64,000 bases of DNA from Streptomyces geranii (lineage in GTDB: Bacteria; Actinomycetota; Actinomycetes; Streptomycetales; Streptomycetaceae). Location of the stretch: the NCBI RefSeq assembly GCF_002954775.1, contig NZ_PJME01000020.1:89796-153795 (forward strand). The letters run 5' to 3'. This document shows positions 42,070 to 50,282 of this stretch, in pieces. The notes under the pieces are model-generated. The model was not told where the DNA came from. It worked only from the letters and a program-made list of their open reading frames with translations, and searched no databases. Position 1 is the stretch's first letter. Every line of letters starts with the position of its first letter. A program made the translations under genes and the position numbers.

Positions 42070-43811
42070 GCGACAACGGCAACAGCCACGGCAGCGGCAG
42101 CGGCAGCGGCAGCCACGACGACTCCCCCACCCTCATCCTGACCGGCGGTCAAGTTCTCACCGTCGACGGTGACTTCTCCGTCGCGGAAGGTGTCGCCGTG
42201 CGTGGGCGGGACATCGTTGCCGTCGGGAGTGACGCCGAGGTGCGGGCTCTCGCCGGGCCGGATACCCGGGTGGTCGAGTTGAACGGGCGTACCGTTCTGC
42301 CCGGTATCAACGACTCGCATCTGCACGGCGCCGCGTACGGGATGACCAAGCCGCCCTTCGCCATCGACGTCGGTCATCCGGCGGTTCGGTCGATCGCCGA
42401 CATCGTCGCGACCGTCGGGCGGGCGGTGCGGGACGCGCGGGCCGGGGAGTGGGTGGTCGGGCTGGGCTGGGATCCCGGGTATCTGGCCGAGTGTCTCGAC
42501 GATCCTCGGCGGTTTCCGCATCGGCGGGATCTGGACGCCGTCGCGCCGGAGCACCCCGTCTGTCTGACCGACTTCTCCTCGCACATGACCTGGGTCAACA
42601 GTGCGGCGCTGCGTGCCTGCGGGATCGACGCGGAGAGTGCGGCGCCCGGTGGTGGTGTCATCGACCTCGGGCCCGACGGGCAGCCCACCGGCATCCTGCG
42701 CGAGGCCGCCCAGGGGCTCGTGCAGGCCGGGCTGCCCTCCCCCACCGTCGCCGAGCGGCGCCTCGCCATCCAGGGGGTGGTGCGTGAGCTGCACTCGCGC
42801 GGGATCACCAGTTACACCGAGCCGGGGCTCGGGCCCGGCGGCACCGGGACCCTCTTCGGCGGGCTGAGCACCGACAACTGGACGGCGTACGCCGAACTCG
42901 CCGCCGAGGGTGAACTCGCCGCCCGGATCAGCGTTTTGCTCCTCCCCGCGCCCATGGGCGGTTCCGCCGACGACGTCCGCAAGGGGCTGGCCGTACTGCG
43001 CCGGCCCGAGTCCGCCGACCCCCGGCTCCTCAACGCCATCGGCGTCAAGATCTTCGCCGACGGGGTGCCGCCGAACCGTACGGCCTGGATGAACGACCCC
43101 TATCCCGAGGGCGGTCACGGCGCCCTGTGCGTGCACGGGGCCACGCCCGCGCTTCAGGTGGACGAGCTGCGCGAGATGATCCGGGTCGCGCACGAGGCCG
43201 GATTCCAGCTCGGGGTGCACGTCACGGGTGACCGGGCCATCGACACCGTCGTCGATGCCTTCGTCGCCGCCGATGCCGCAACGCCTCGCCCCGACGCCCG
43301 GCACTACGTCATCCACGGTGACTTCGTCGGGGCGGAGAGTCTGGCGAAGCTGGCGGCGCACGGGTACGGGGTCAATATGAACCCCGGCATCAAGTGGACC
43401 ATCTCCGACCTGATGGACGAGGTCGTGGGGCCGGTGCGGTCGGCGTACCAGTGGCCGGTGCGGTCGGCTGTCGAGGCGGGAGTGCGGGTGTGCGCGAGTT
43501 CCGACGCGCCGATCACCGTGCCGGACTGGCGTCAGGGGGTGGCCGCGATGCTGCTGCGTGAGTCCAAGGCGAGTGGGCGGGCCAGTGGGCCCGAGCAGTG
43601 CGTGACGCTGGCCTCGGCGTTGCGGGCGTATACGGCGACGCCGGCTTGGCAGGACTTCGCGGAGGGGTGGAAGGGGTCGGTCGAGGTGGGGAAGGTGGCG
43701 GATCTCTGCGTGCTGGATCGGGGGTTGCTCGGGCTTGATCCGCATCGAATCACTGAGGTCGAGGTGGATCTGACCGTGTTTGACGGGAGAGTGGTGTTCG
43801 AACGAGGTTGA
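42066..43811 (+). CDS. Amidohydrolase family protein, YtcJ-like
   Basis: A 581-residue metal-dependent hydrolase. After a short N-terminal tract with GSGSGSGSH come TLILTGGQVLTVDGDFSVAEGVAVRGRDIVAVG, then GRTVLPGINDSHLHGAAYG, which supplies the H-x-H metal motif, and later GFQLGVHVTGDRAID, YVIHGDF and VCASSDAPITVPDWRQGV with the catalytic Asp. The C-terminal WKGSVEVGKVADLCVLDR is typical of the family. It probably hydrolyses an amide or N-acyl bond. The GTG at 42066 with AAAGAGG is used. As the last gene of the ABC operon, it may process the imported compound. Confidence 0.9.
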   Translation: MSDNGNSHGSGSGSGSHDDSPTLILTGGQVLTVDGDFSVAEGVAVRGRDIVAVGSDAEVRALAGPDTRVVELNGRTVLPGINDSHLHGAAYGMTKPPFAIDVGHPAVRSIADIVATVGRAVRDARAGEWVVGLGWDPGYLAECLDDPRRFPHRRDLDAVAPEHPVCLTDFSSHMTWVNSAALRACGIDAESAAPGGGVIDLGPDGQPTGILREAAQGLVQAGLPSPTVAERRLAIQGVVRELHSRGITSYTEPGLGPGGTGTLFGGLSTDNWTAYAELAAEGELAARISVLLLPAPMGGSADDVRKGLAVLRRPESADPRLLNAIGVKIFADGVPPNRTAWMNDPYPEGGHGALCVHGATPALQVDELREMIRVAHEAGFQLGVHVTGDRAIDTVVDAFVAADAATPRPDARHYVIHGDFVGAESLAKLAAHGYGVNMNPGIKWTISDLMDEVVGPVRSAYQWPVRSAVEAGVRVCASSDAPITVPDWRQGVAAMLLRESKASGRASGPEQCVTLASALRAYTATPAWQDFAEGWKGSVEVGKVADLCVLDRGLLGLDPHRITEVEVDLTVFDGRVVFERG

Positions 43812-43817
43812 GAGTAT

Positions 43818-43861
43818 CTGCGGGCCTGCGGGGGCTTGTCGCGCAGTTCCCCGCGCCCCTA
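43818..43861. repeat. Streptomyces intergenic repeat, second type (copy 1)
   Basis: Contains GGCTTGTCGCGCAGTTCC CCGCGCCCCT (43833-43860, 28 bp). The exact reverse complement occurs at 51791-51818. It lies between the convergent amidohydrolase and gamma-glutamyl hydrolase genes and overlaps the end of the latter. It is a common repeat type between Streptomyces genes. Confidence 0.65.
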
Positions 43862-44575
43862 GAGACGGTCTCCTGCCTCGACCAGCGCGTTGAACAGGGA
43901 CTGTTGGGTCGGGTCCTCGTGTGCCGTGTCTTCCGGGTGCCACTGGACCGACATGAACCAGCCCTGGGCGTCCGGAATTTCGAGTGCCTCGATCGTGCCG
44001 TCCGCTGCCGTGGCCGTCGCCACCAAACCCGTGCCCGGACGGTCGACGCGCTGGTGGTGATAGCAGGACGCCTCCACCTTCTCCCCGTCAACCACCCGGG
44101 CCAGCAAAGAGCCCTGACTGATCGTCACCGGGTGCACGACATGCCGGTGTTCGCGTTCCGGGCCGCCCATGTCCTGGTGGAGAGTGCCGCCCAGGGCCAC
44201 GTTCACGACCTGGAGGCCCCGGCAGATCGCGAGGAGGGGGAGGCCCGACTCCATTGCGGTGCGGGCCACTTGGAGGTCGAAGGTGTCCTGGAGGTCGTCG
44301 ACGTCGTACACCGTGTCGTGGGTGTCGGGGGCGCCGTAGCGGTGTGGGGCCAGGTCTCCGCCGCCGGGGAGGAGGACGCCGTCGAAGCGGGCCAGGCGGG
44401 CGGCGACCTCGGGGTCGGTGCAGGCAGCGGGATGGATGGTCGCCGGTTCGCCGCCTGCCCGCCAGACGGCCTCGATGAGCGCACGGGCGTTGACCTCGGC
44501 GGCGTAGCGCAGTGCGGACGTCGAGGCGGCGAAGCGGGCCGGGATGGCGATGAGCGGTCTTGGTCGTGTCGTCAC
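43859..44575 (-). CDS. Gamma-glutamyl-gamma-aminobutyrate hydrolase family protein (PuuD-like)
   Basis: A 238-residue class I glutamine-amidotransferase-fold hydrolase (peptidase C26). The oxyanion/substrate loop is LLPGGGDLAPHRYG. The nucleophile Cys is in LAICRGLQVVNVALGG and the His-Glu pair in MSVQWHPEDTAHED. PuuD-type enzymes remove the gamma-glutamyl group from oxidised gamma-glutamyl amines. The GTG start at 44575 overlaps the aldehyde dehydrogenase stop (GTGA), so the two are translated together, the same pairing as puuC-puuD. The true substrate may differ from GABA. Confidence 0.9.
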   Translation of the reverse strand: MTTRPRPLIAIPARFAASTSALRYAAEVNARALIEAVWRAGGEPATIHPAACTDPEVAARLARFDGVLLPGGGDLAPHRYGAPDTHDTVYDVDDLQDTFDLQVARTAMESGLPLLAICRGLQVVNVALGGTLHQDMGGPEREHRHVVHPVTISQGSLLARVVDGEKVEASCYHHQRVDRPGTGLVATATAADGTIEALEIPDAQGWFMSVQWHPEDTAHEDPTQQSLFNALVEAGDRL

Positions 44576-46062
44576 AGCTGGATCCAGGTCGTCTTGAGTT
44601 CGGTGTACTTCTCCAGGGCGTGCGCGGACTTGTCGCGGCCGTTGCCGGACTGCTTCATGCCGCCGAAGGGGACGGTCAGGTCGCCCTCCTCGTAGCAGTT
44701 GACCCAGACCGTGCCGGCCTTCAGAGCCCGCGAGACCTGGTGGGCGGTGGTCAGGTTCGAGGTCCACAGGCCGGCGGCGAGGCCGTACTCGGTGGCGTTG
44801 GCCAGCCGTACCGCCTCGTCGACGTCGTCGAAGGTGAGGACGGACAGGACCGGGCCGAAGATCTCCTCACGGGCGAGGCGCGAGTCGGCGCTGACCTGGT
44901 CGAAGACTGTCGGCTCCAGGTACGTGCCGCCGGTTCGCTCCAGGACTCGCGTACCGCCCGTGCGCAGGCGGGCGCCTTCCTCCGTGCCTGTGCCGATGTG
45001 GTCGAGTACGCGGTCCAGGTGGGCCTCCCTGACCAGCGCGCCCATCTCCGTGGCGGGGTCGAGGGGGTCGCCGACGCGCAGTTCGCGTGCTCGGCGGACG
45101 ATCGCGTCGGTGACCTGTTCGGCGACGGAGGAGTGGACCAGGAGCCTGGAGGGGGCCGTGCACATCTCGCCCTGGTTGAAGAAGATGCCCCAGGCCGCGG
45201 TGGCGGCGGCCTTCTCCAGGTCGGGGGCGTCGGGGAGGATGATGTTGGGCGACTTGCCGCCCAACTCCAGCCAGACGCGCTTGAGGTTGGAGTCGGCGGA
45301 GTAGTGGAGGAAGTGGCGGCCGACGGCGGTGGAGCCGGTGAACGCCAGTACGTCGACGTCGGGGTGGAGGCCTAGTGCACGGCCGGCGCCCGGTCCGTCG
45401 CCGGTGACGACGTTGAGGACGCCCGGTGGCAGTCCGGCCTCGGTACCGAGTCGGCCGAGCGCCGACGCCGAGAGGGGGGAGTTCTCCGACGGCTTCAGGA
45501 CGACCGTGCAGCCGGCGGCGAGCGCCGGGGCGACCTTCCAACTCGCCAGCGTCAGCGGGAAGTTCCAGGGGACGACCGCTCCTACGACGCCTGCCGGTTC
45601 GCGGGTGACCAGGGCGAGCGCGTCGGGGGCGGTGTGCGGGGACTCGTCGGTGAGTTTGTCGGCCAACTGGCCGTAGAAGCGGAAGGTGTTGATGGCGGCG
45701 CGCAGTTCGATGTCGTGCGCGTCCGTGATCGGCTTGCCCATCTCCAATGTCACGGTGAGGGCGAGCGACTCCCGCTGTTCTTCCAGGAGTTCGGCCAGTC
45801 GGAGCAGAATCCGGCCCCGCTCGGCGGGTGCCAGGCGTGGCCACGGGCCGGTGTCGAAGGCCCTGCGGGCGGCGGCTACAGCGGCGTTCACCTCGGCGGG
45901 TCCGCCGTCGGCGACCTCGGTCAGTACCTGGCCGTCGCGCGGTGAGACGACCGCGAAGGTGGCGCCGCCGCCGGGTTCGTCCCGGCCGTCGATGTGGTGC
46001 GCGCCGTACACCACCGGCGCCTTGGCTCGGCTGAGCCACTCGTCGTGGGTGACAGGCGACAT
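44572..46062 (-). CDS. Aldehyde dehydrogenase (PuuC-like)
   Basis: A 496-residue NAD(P)-dependent aldehyde dehydrogenase. The cofactor region VVPWNFPLTLASWKVAPALAAG and FTGSTAVGRHFL, the general-base Glu in ELGGKSPNIIL and the catalytic Cys in FNQGEMCTAPSR are all intact. Overlap with the PuuD-like gene suggests oxidation of a gamma-glutamyl aminoaldehyde to the acid, which the hydrolase then deglutamylates. A strong hairpin lies between this gene and the APC permease upstream. The family is certain; the substrate is inferred from neighbours. Confidence 0.9.
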   Translation of the reverse strand: MSPVTHDEWLSRAKAPVVYGAHHIDGRDEPGGGATFAVVSPRDGQVLTEVADGGPAEVNAAVAAARRAFDTGPWPRLAPAERGRILLRLAELLEEQRESLALTVTLEMGKPITDAHDIELRAAINTFRFYGQLADKLTDESPHTAPDALALVTREPAGVVGAVVPWNFPLTLASWKVAPALAAGCTVVLKPSENSPLSASALGRLGTEAGLPPGVLNVVTGDGPGAGRALGLHPDVDVLAFTGSTAVGRHFLHYSADSNLKRVWLELGGKSPNIILPDAPDLEKAAATAAWGIFFNQGEMCTAPSRLLVHSSVAEQVTDAIVRRARELRVGDPLDPATEMGALVREAHLDRVLDHIGTGTEEGARLRTGGTRVLERTGGTYLEPTVFDQVSADSRLAREEIFGPVLSVLTFDDVDEAVRLANATEYGLAAGLWTSNLTTAHQVSRALKAGTVWVNCYEEGDLTVPFGGMKQSGNGRDKSAHALEKYTELKTTWIQL

Positions 46063-46110
46063 GCGGGCCTCCAGAACTGGTGGATATGCGAGGGGGGTTG
46101 AGGGGACGTG

Positions 46111-46140
46111 CCTCCGGAGCGGCCGATGCCGCTCCGGAGG
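46111..46140 (-). terminator. 13-bp perfect hairpin between permease and aldehyde dehydrogenase genes
   Basis: CCTCCGGAGCGGC (46111-46123), loop CGAT, then GCCGCTCCGGAGG (46128-46140). It is a perfect and very stable stem without a T-tract, 25 bp after the permease stop. In the leftward transcript it could cause partial termination or protect the permease mRNA 3' end. Confidence 0.65.
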
Positions 46141-46164
46141 TGGGCGGGCGGACTGACAGCCGGA

Positions 46165-47634
46165 TCAGGCGTCGGCGGCCGGTACGCGCGGGCGGGTCAG
46201 TCGCGCGGTGATCAGCCCGGCGGCCATGACCGCCGGGACGGTCAGCTCCAGCCACAGGGCGGTGCCGCTGTCGCCGCCGATGAGGGTGGTGAAGTTGTCG
46301 AGGATCAGCCACACCGCGCCCGCGACGGCGACCGTGGCCAGGGCGGGGGCGATCAGGGTGTTCCACACGCGTGTGTCGAGGCGTTCGCGGCGGAAGAAGA
46401 CGATCACGGAGACCGAGGTCAGCAGGTAGAGGAGCATCATGCCGAGTACGGCGACCCCGCTGAACCAGGAGAAGAGCGTCAGCACCGGGTCCTTGCCCGC
46501 GAGGGCGAACGGGACGACCAGGGCCACCGCGACGGCCGTCTGCACGCAGCCCGCCATCCACGGCGAACGGCGGCTGTTCAGCGTACAGAGGCGACCGGGC
46601 AGCAGTCCGTCGCGGCCGAGCGAGAAGAGGTAGCGGTTGGCCGAGTTGTGGAAGGTGAGGAGGCCGGCGAAGAGGGAGGTGGCCAGCAGGATCGGCAGGA
46701 CGTCGTTGACCCAGTCGCCGAACTGGGTGGCGATCGGGGCGAAGACGAACGCCGTCGAGTCGCCGCTCTCCAGCGCCTTGCCCGCCTCCGCGACGGCGTT
46801 CGAGGCGCCGTGTGCGGAGACCAGCATCCAGGAGGTCAGGGCGAAGAAGCCGACGACCACGACGATCGCGAGGTAGGTGGCCCGGGGGACGGTCTTCTTG
46901 GGTTCGCGCGCCTCCTCGCCGTAGATCGCGGTGGCCTCGAAACCGAACATGGACGCGAGGGCGAACATCACGGCCACGCCGGGTGCACCCTGGGTCACGG
47001 CGCTCGGCGAGAAGGTCTCCGAGATGCCGAGGCCCTCCGGGCCGCCGCCCTTGAAGAGGGTGACCAGGCTGAAGACGAGCAGGATGCTGAACTCGGCGAG
47101 GACGAAGACGGCCAGCAGTTTGGCGCCCATGTCGATGCCGGTGGCGCCGAGCAGCTGCACGATCGCCATGGTGGCCAGCGACCACACCCACCACGGCAGG
47201 TCGAGCCCGGTGTGGGCGCTGACCAGGCCGTTGACGATGGCGCCGTACAGCCCGTACATGGCGGCCTGGATGGCGCAGTACGCGAAGAGGGCGACGCCCG
47301 CGCTGCCCGCGCCGGCGGTCCGCCCGAGGCCTTTGCCGATGTACGTGTAGAAGGCGCCCGCGTCGACGACGTGGCGGCCCATGGTGACGAAGCCGACGGC
47401 GAAGAGCAGGGTCACGACGCCGACCAGGACGTACGCACCGGCGGTGCCGGGGCCGTTGCCGATGGCGACGGAGATGGGGACCGACCCGGCGATACCCGTG
47501 AGCGGCGCCTGGGCGGACAGGACGAGGAAGAGGATGCCCAGGACGCCGAGGGCGTTGGGCTTGAGCTTGCCTGCGGTGGATGCGTCCCGCGCGGTCTGCT
47601 CTGCTGAGACCGTCTGACTGTCCACTCGGATCAC
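46165..47634 (-). CDS. APC-superfamily amino acid/amine permease
   Basis: A 489-residue integral membrane protein with about twelve helices. N-terminal APC signatures are KPNALGVLGILFLVLSAQAPLTGIAGSVPISVAIGNGPGTAGAYV and GAFYTYIGKGLGRTAGAGSAGVAL. FGFEATAIYGEEAREPKKTVPRATY, the conserved TM6 and loop region, is present. PuuP-like amine importers belong to this family. It has its own upstream region with a copy of the CGTTTGGCCTGAAACGA motif shared with the ligase/P450 and ferredoxin/hpa promoters. It probably imports the amine or amino acid fed into the gamma-glutamyl pathway. Confidence 0.9.
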   Translation of the reverse strand: MIRVDSQTVSAEQTARDASTAGKLKPNALGVLGILFLVLSAQAPLTGIAGSVPISVAIGNGPGTAGAYVLVGVVTLLFAVGFVTMGRHVVDAGAFYTYIGKGLGRTAGAGSAGVALFAYCAIQAAMYGLYGAIVNGLVSAHTGLDLPWWVWSLATMAIVQLLGATGIDMGAKLLAVFVLAEFSILLVFSLVTLFKGGGPEGLGISETFSPSAVTQGAPGVAVMFALASMFGFEATAIYGEEAREPKKTVPRATYLAIVVVVGFFALTSWMLVSAHGASNAVAEAGKALESGDSTAFVFAPIATQFGDWVNDVLPILLATSLFAGLLTFHNSANRYLFSLGRDGLLPGRLCTLNSRRSPWMAGCVQTAVAVALVVPFALAGKDPVLTLFSWFSGVAVLGMMLLYLLTSVSVIVFFRRERLDTRVWNTLIAPALATVAVAGAVWLILDNFTTLIGGDSGTALWLELTVPAVMAAGLITARLTRPRVPAADA

Positions 47635-47656
47635 CTGCCAGGGGAAGAGGGAGAAT

Positions 47657-47673
47657 CGTTTCAGGCCAAACGA
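47657..47673 (-). promoter_or_regulatory. Shared operator motif, site C (APC permease)
   Basis: On the minus strand the sequence is CGTTTGGCCTGAAACGA, 24 bp upstream of the permease start. It matches site A (54341-54357) at 15 of 17 positions and is a near-palindrome (GTTTG-n4-GAAAC). An extra half-site CGTTTGGC lies at 47701-47708. A weak leftward -35 TTGCCA overlaps that half-site. Confidence 0.6.
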
Positions 47674-47761
47674 GTTGCCTCATGGTGGGGTGGAACTATC
47701 CGTTTGGCAAGGGGTCCGGCGGGGTGATTCCGGTACCGACGGGTTTTCTTACACACCCGTA

Positions 47762-47800
47762 ATCGACGGCCGTGATCGACGGCCGTGATCGACGGCCGAG
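47762..47800. repeat. Three tandem copies of a 13-bp unit
   Basis: ATCGACGGCCGTG at 47762-47774 and 47775-47787, then ATCGACGGCCGAG at 47788-47800. It lies between the convergent-spaced TetR stop and the permease promoter. The core TCGACGGCCG also occurs in the repeat at 37796. Function unknown; possible slippage array or protein-binding repeat. Confidence 0.7.
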
Positions 47801-47826
47801 ATCAGCGACGGCTCGGGCCTCGCGGC

Positions 47827-48441
47827 TCAGGCCTCACCGTTGCGGTCGCGGTCGGCGGCCAGGAGCCGCAGGACCTTGCGCAGCTCTTCGAGGGCGTCCT
47901 CGATGATCTCGCGCTCGCCGAAGACGAGCTGGTGCAGGACCAGTCCCTCCAGCGTGGCGAAGACCATGCGGGACAGTCCCTCGTCGACCGGCCCGGGCAG
48001 CAGCTGGGCCAGCTCGCGACGGGTCGCCTCGAAGTACTCGTCGTCGTAGAGGGCCCGCAGGTGCTGCAGCAGCTCGGGCCTGCGGCGGGACTCCAGCAGC
48101 AGTTCGTACTGGAAGGCCTGGAGGTCGGGGCCGCTCGCGACCATCTCCGTCAGGCCGGCCGAGAAGTCGGCCACCCTGCCGGTGCCCGTTTCGAGGTCGC
48201 TGCTGGTCAGGGAGGAGTGGATGGCGTGGGCGAGGGCTTCCTCGATGAGCGCGTCGCGCGAGCCGAAGTGGTGCACGACGAGCCCGTGGGTGACCCCCGC
48301 CTCCTCGGCGACCGCCCGGTACGTGAGCTTGCGGAGCCCGCCGCGGGCCACCACGCGTACGGCGGCGTTCAGCAGGGCCTCGCGGCCGGCTCCGTAGGTC
48401 ACGCGCTTGCGGGGGCGGCGCGGGGCGGCGGGCTCGGTCAT
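47827..48441 (-). CDS. TetR-family transcriptional regulator
   Basis: A 204-residue TetR protein. The N-terminal HTH is RVTYGAGREALLNAAVRVVARGGLRKLTYRAVAEEAGVTHGLVVHHFGSRDALIEEAL. The C-terminal ligand domain is helical. The ATG at 48441 is preferred; an in-frame GTG at 48474 would place the start inside the operator array. Three 16-bp dyads spaced exactly 28 bp apart lie just upstream, so autoregulation is likely. It stands between the APC permease and the hpa-type genes, all leftward, and may sense a pathway intermediate. Confidence 0.9.
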   Translation of the reverse strand: MTEPAAPRRPRKRVTYGAGREALLNAAVRVVARGGLRKLTYRAVAEEAGVTHGLVVHHFGSRDALIEEALAHAIHSSLTSSDLETGTGRVADFSAGLTEMVASGPDLQAFQYELLLESRRRPELLQHLRALYDDEYFEATRRELAQLLPGPVDEGLSRMVFATLEGLVLHQLVFGEREIIEDALEELRKVLRLLAADRDRNGEA

Positions 48442-48456
48442 GCTCGTGACCCTACC

Positions 48457-48528
48457 TGTGACCATGGTCAACACCCTGATGCCCGTTGACCGACGTCAAC
48501 ACCGTGGCGCCCGTTGACGGGCGTCAAC
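48457..48528. promoter_or_regulatory. Array of three TetR-type operators, 28-bp period
   Basis: Dyads TGTGAC-catg-GTCAAC (48457-48472), GTTGAC-cgac-GTCAAC (48485-48500) and GTTGAC-gggc-GTCAAC (48513-48528). Centre-to-centre spacing is exactly 28 bp, with similar linkers (accgtggcgccc). The first lies 16 bp upstream of the tetR start and the third overlaps the stop codon of the upstream hydrolase gene. Strong candidate autoregulatory sites. Confidence 0.7.
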
Positions 48529-49369
48529 GCCGTGGCGCCCGGATGCCGCGGAACTCCCAGTCGCCGCCGAGCGCGGTCGACAGGACCTCCTCGGACTCGG
48601 TGGGCTGGGCGCCGACGTCGGTACGGATCGGGGTCGGTCCGGTGACGATGTGGTTGGTCAGCCGGCCGAGGCCCTCGACCTCCACCTCGACGATGTCGCC
48701 GGGCTGGACGGGCCGCGAGTTGGCGGGCGTACCGGAGAGGAGGACGTCGCCCGGGTAGAGGGTGATCGTGCGGGCGATGTCGGCGACGAGGTAGTGCATG
48801 TCCCACTCCATCTCGTCGGTCGAACCGTCCTGTACGACCTCGCCGTTGACGTACGTGCGCAGGTACTTGCCGTGGAAGTCCCAGTCGGTGACGAGCCCCG
48901 GGCCGAGCGGGCAGAGGGTGTCGGAGCCCTTGACCCGGAGCATCGAACCGGCGTCGGTGTCGCGGAAGTCGTGCAGGCCGTAGTCGTTGGCGACGGTGTA
49001 ACCGGCGATGTACTCCCCCGCCTCGGCCTGCGAGATGTTCCGCGCGGTCTTCCCGATGACGATGGCGACCTCGCCCTCGTAGTTGAGCCACTTGCAGCCC
49101 TCGGGGCGGACGATGGCGCCCTTGTGGGAGTTGAGGGCGGAGGTCGGCTTGTGGAAGTAGGTCGGGGTGGAGGTGAGTTGGATCTGGAACTCGTCCACCC
49201 GGCTGCGGTGGTTGAGGTGCACGGCGACGACCTTGGAGGGCACGACGGGAGGCAGGTGCTGGGCCTCCTCGATCTTGACGCGGCGGCCGTCCCCGGCGAC
49301 GAGTTCATCGCCCTCGACAGTGACCTGGACGGTGGCGCCGTCCAGCAGAATGCGACGGTATTCGGGCAT
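48524..49369 (-). CDS. Fumarylacetoacetate hydrolase family protein (HpaG-like isomerase/decarboxylase)
   Basis: A 281-residue FAH-family enzyme. The metal-binding acidic residues are in WLNYEGEVAIVIGKTA (E-x-E) and GYTVANDYGLHDFRD. The glycine-rich LLSGTPANSRPVQPGDIVEVEVEGLG closes the domain. Family members in the homoprotocatechuate pathway act on 5-carboxymethyl-2-hydroxymuconate or 2-oxohept-3-enedioate. It is separated by one base from the HpaD-like dioxygenase gene, supporting the HpaG/HpcE role. Later pathway genes (hpaH, hpaI) are not in the window. Confidence 0.87.
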   Translation of the reverse strand: MPEYRRILLDGATVQVTVEGDELVAGDGRRVKIEEAQHLPPVVPSKVVAVHLNHRSRVDEFQIQLTSTPTYFHKPTSALNSHKGAIVRPEGCKWLNYEGEVAIVIGKTARNISQAEAGEYIAGYTVANDYGLHDFRDTDAGSMLRVKGSDTLCPLGPGLVTDWDFHGKYLRTYVNGEVVQDGSTDEMEWDMHYLVADIARTITLYPGDVLLSGTPANSRPVQPGDIVEVEVEGLGRLTNHIVTGPTPIRTDVGAQPTESEEVLSTALGGDWEFRGIRAPRR

Positions 49370-49370
49370 G

Positions 49371-50282
49371 TCAGGGCTCCTGTACGGGGGTTCGGGGGGC
49401 GGTCCAGCCGGCGGCGGGTCGGTCGAACCAGAGGTGGACCTGGCCGGTGCCGACGGAGTTCTCGTACTCGCCGTACTGGCGGGCGGGTGCGGTGCAGGCC
49501 TGTTCGCCGAGGGCGCCGGCCATCATCAGGTAGTGGAAGAACTTCGCCTCGGGCTTGTACTTCCAGAACTCCGGCATGGTGTCGAGGACCTGGTCGTGGC
49601 GCCCCTCCTTGAACCAGCCGATGCGCTCCTCGTCGGCCGCCCGGGCCTCCGGCGTGAAGATGTGCGCCGGGTCGCTGGCCTCGTGGTCGCGGATCTGGCG
49701 CAGCGGCCAGAAGGTGTGCGAGAGGGCACCGGACGCGATGACGATGACCCGTCGCCCCGGGGTGGCGGCGATACCGTCGGCCAGCGCCCGCCCGAGCCGC
49801 AGATGGTCCTCCATGTCACCGGTCTGGCAGACCCCGATGGTCACCCACCGCTTGTCGGGCAGCCCCTCACCGAGGAACTTCCAGAGGTTGATGGTGGCGT
49901 AGTAGACGGGCAGGTAGTCGTCGTCGATCGGGGTGATCCAGGTGCCGTGCTTGTCGGCGAACTGGGCGATGTTGTTGGCGAGTTCAGGGTCACCGGGATA
50001 GTCGTACGGCATCCTGCACATACCGCGCGGCAGCTCCTCGGAGGTGAAGAGACCGGCCCGGCGCTGCTGACCGCTGACGACGAACTCGACGGTCGTGGCC
50101 CAGTGCGAGTCGAGGACGACGACGGTGTCGTAGTCGTCGCGCTCGAAGACCTCCTTGCGGAGCTGATGGAGGCCGGTGACGAGGGTGATCTCCTTGCCGT
50201 CGTTCAGTTCGAGCCGGTCGGCCTCCGGCAGCACGATGGTGGGGACGTGCGCGAGCAGTCCCGCTCCGACGATCTCACCCAT
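49371..50282 (-). CDS. hpaD: 3,4-dihydroxyphenylacetate 2,3-dioxygenase-like class III extradiol dioxygenase
   Basis: A 303-residue LigB-superfamily ring-cleavage dioxygenase. Iron-binding and catalytic His candidates lie in AGLLAHVPTIVLPE, VVLDSHWATTVEF and ASGALSHTFWPLRQ. The C-terminal KFFHYLMMAGALGE matches HpaD/HpcB proteins. It opens the catechol ring of homoprotocatechuate at the 2,3 position with O2 and Fe(II). Its start overlaps the stop of the aldehyde dehydrogenase gene upstream by 8 bp, as expected for hpaE-hpaD coupling. Related extradiol substrates cannot be fully excluded. Confidence 0.87.
   Translation of the reverse strand: MGEIVGAGLLAHVPTIVLPEADRLELNDGKEITLVTGLHQLRKEVFERDDYDTVVVLDSHWATTVEFVVSGQQRRAGLFTSEELPRGMCRMPYDYPGDPELANNIAQFADKHGTWITPIDDDYLPVYYATINLWKFLGEGLPDKRWVTIGVCQTGDMEDHLRLGRALADGIAATPGRRVIVIASGALSHTFWPLRQIRDHEASDPAHIFTPEARAADEERIGWFKEGRHDQVLDTMPEFWKYKPEAKFFHYLMMAGALGEQACTAPARQYGEYENSVGTGQVHLWFDRPAAGWTAPRTPVQEP

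Noticed and set aside
37796..47800. CRISPR array from the short tandem repeats
   Set aside because: Repeats are directly adjacent, without unique spacers, and no cas gene is nearby.
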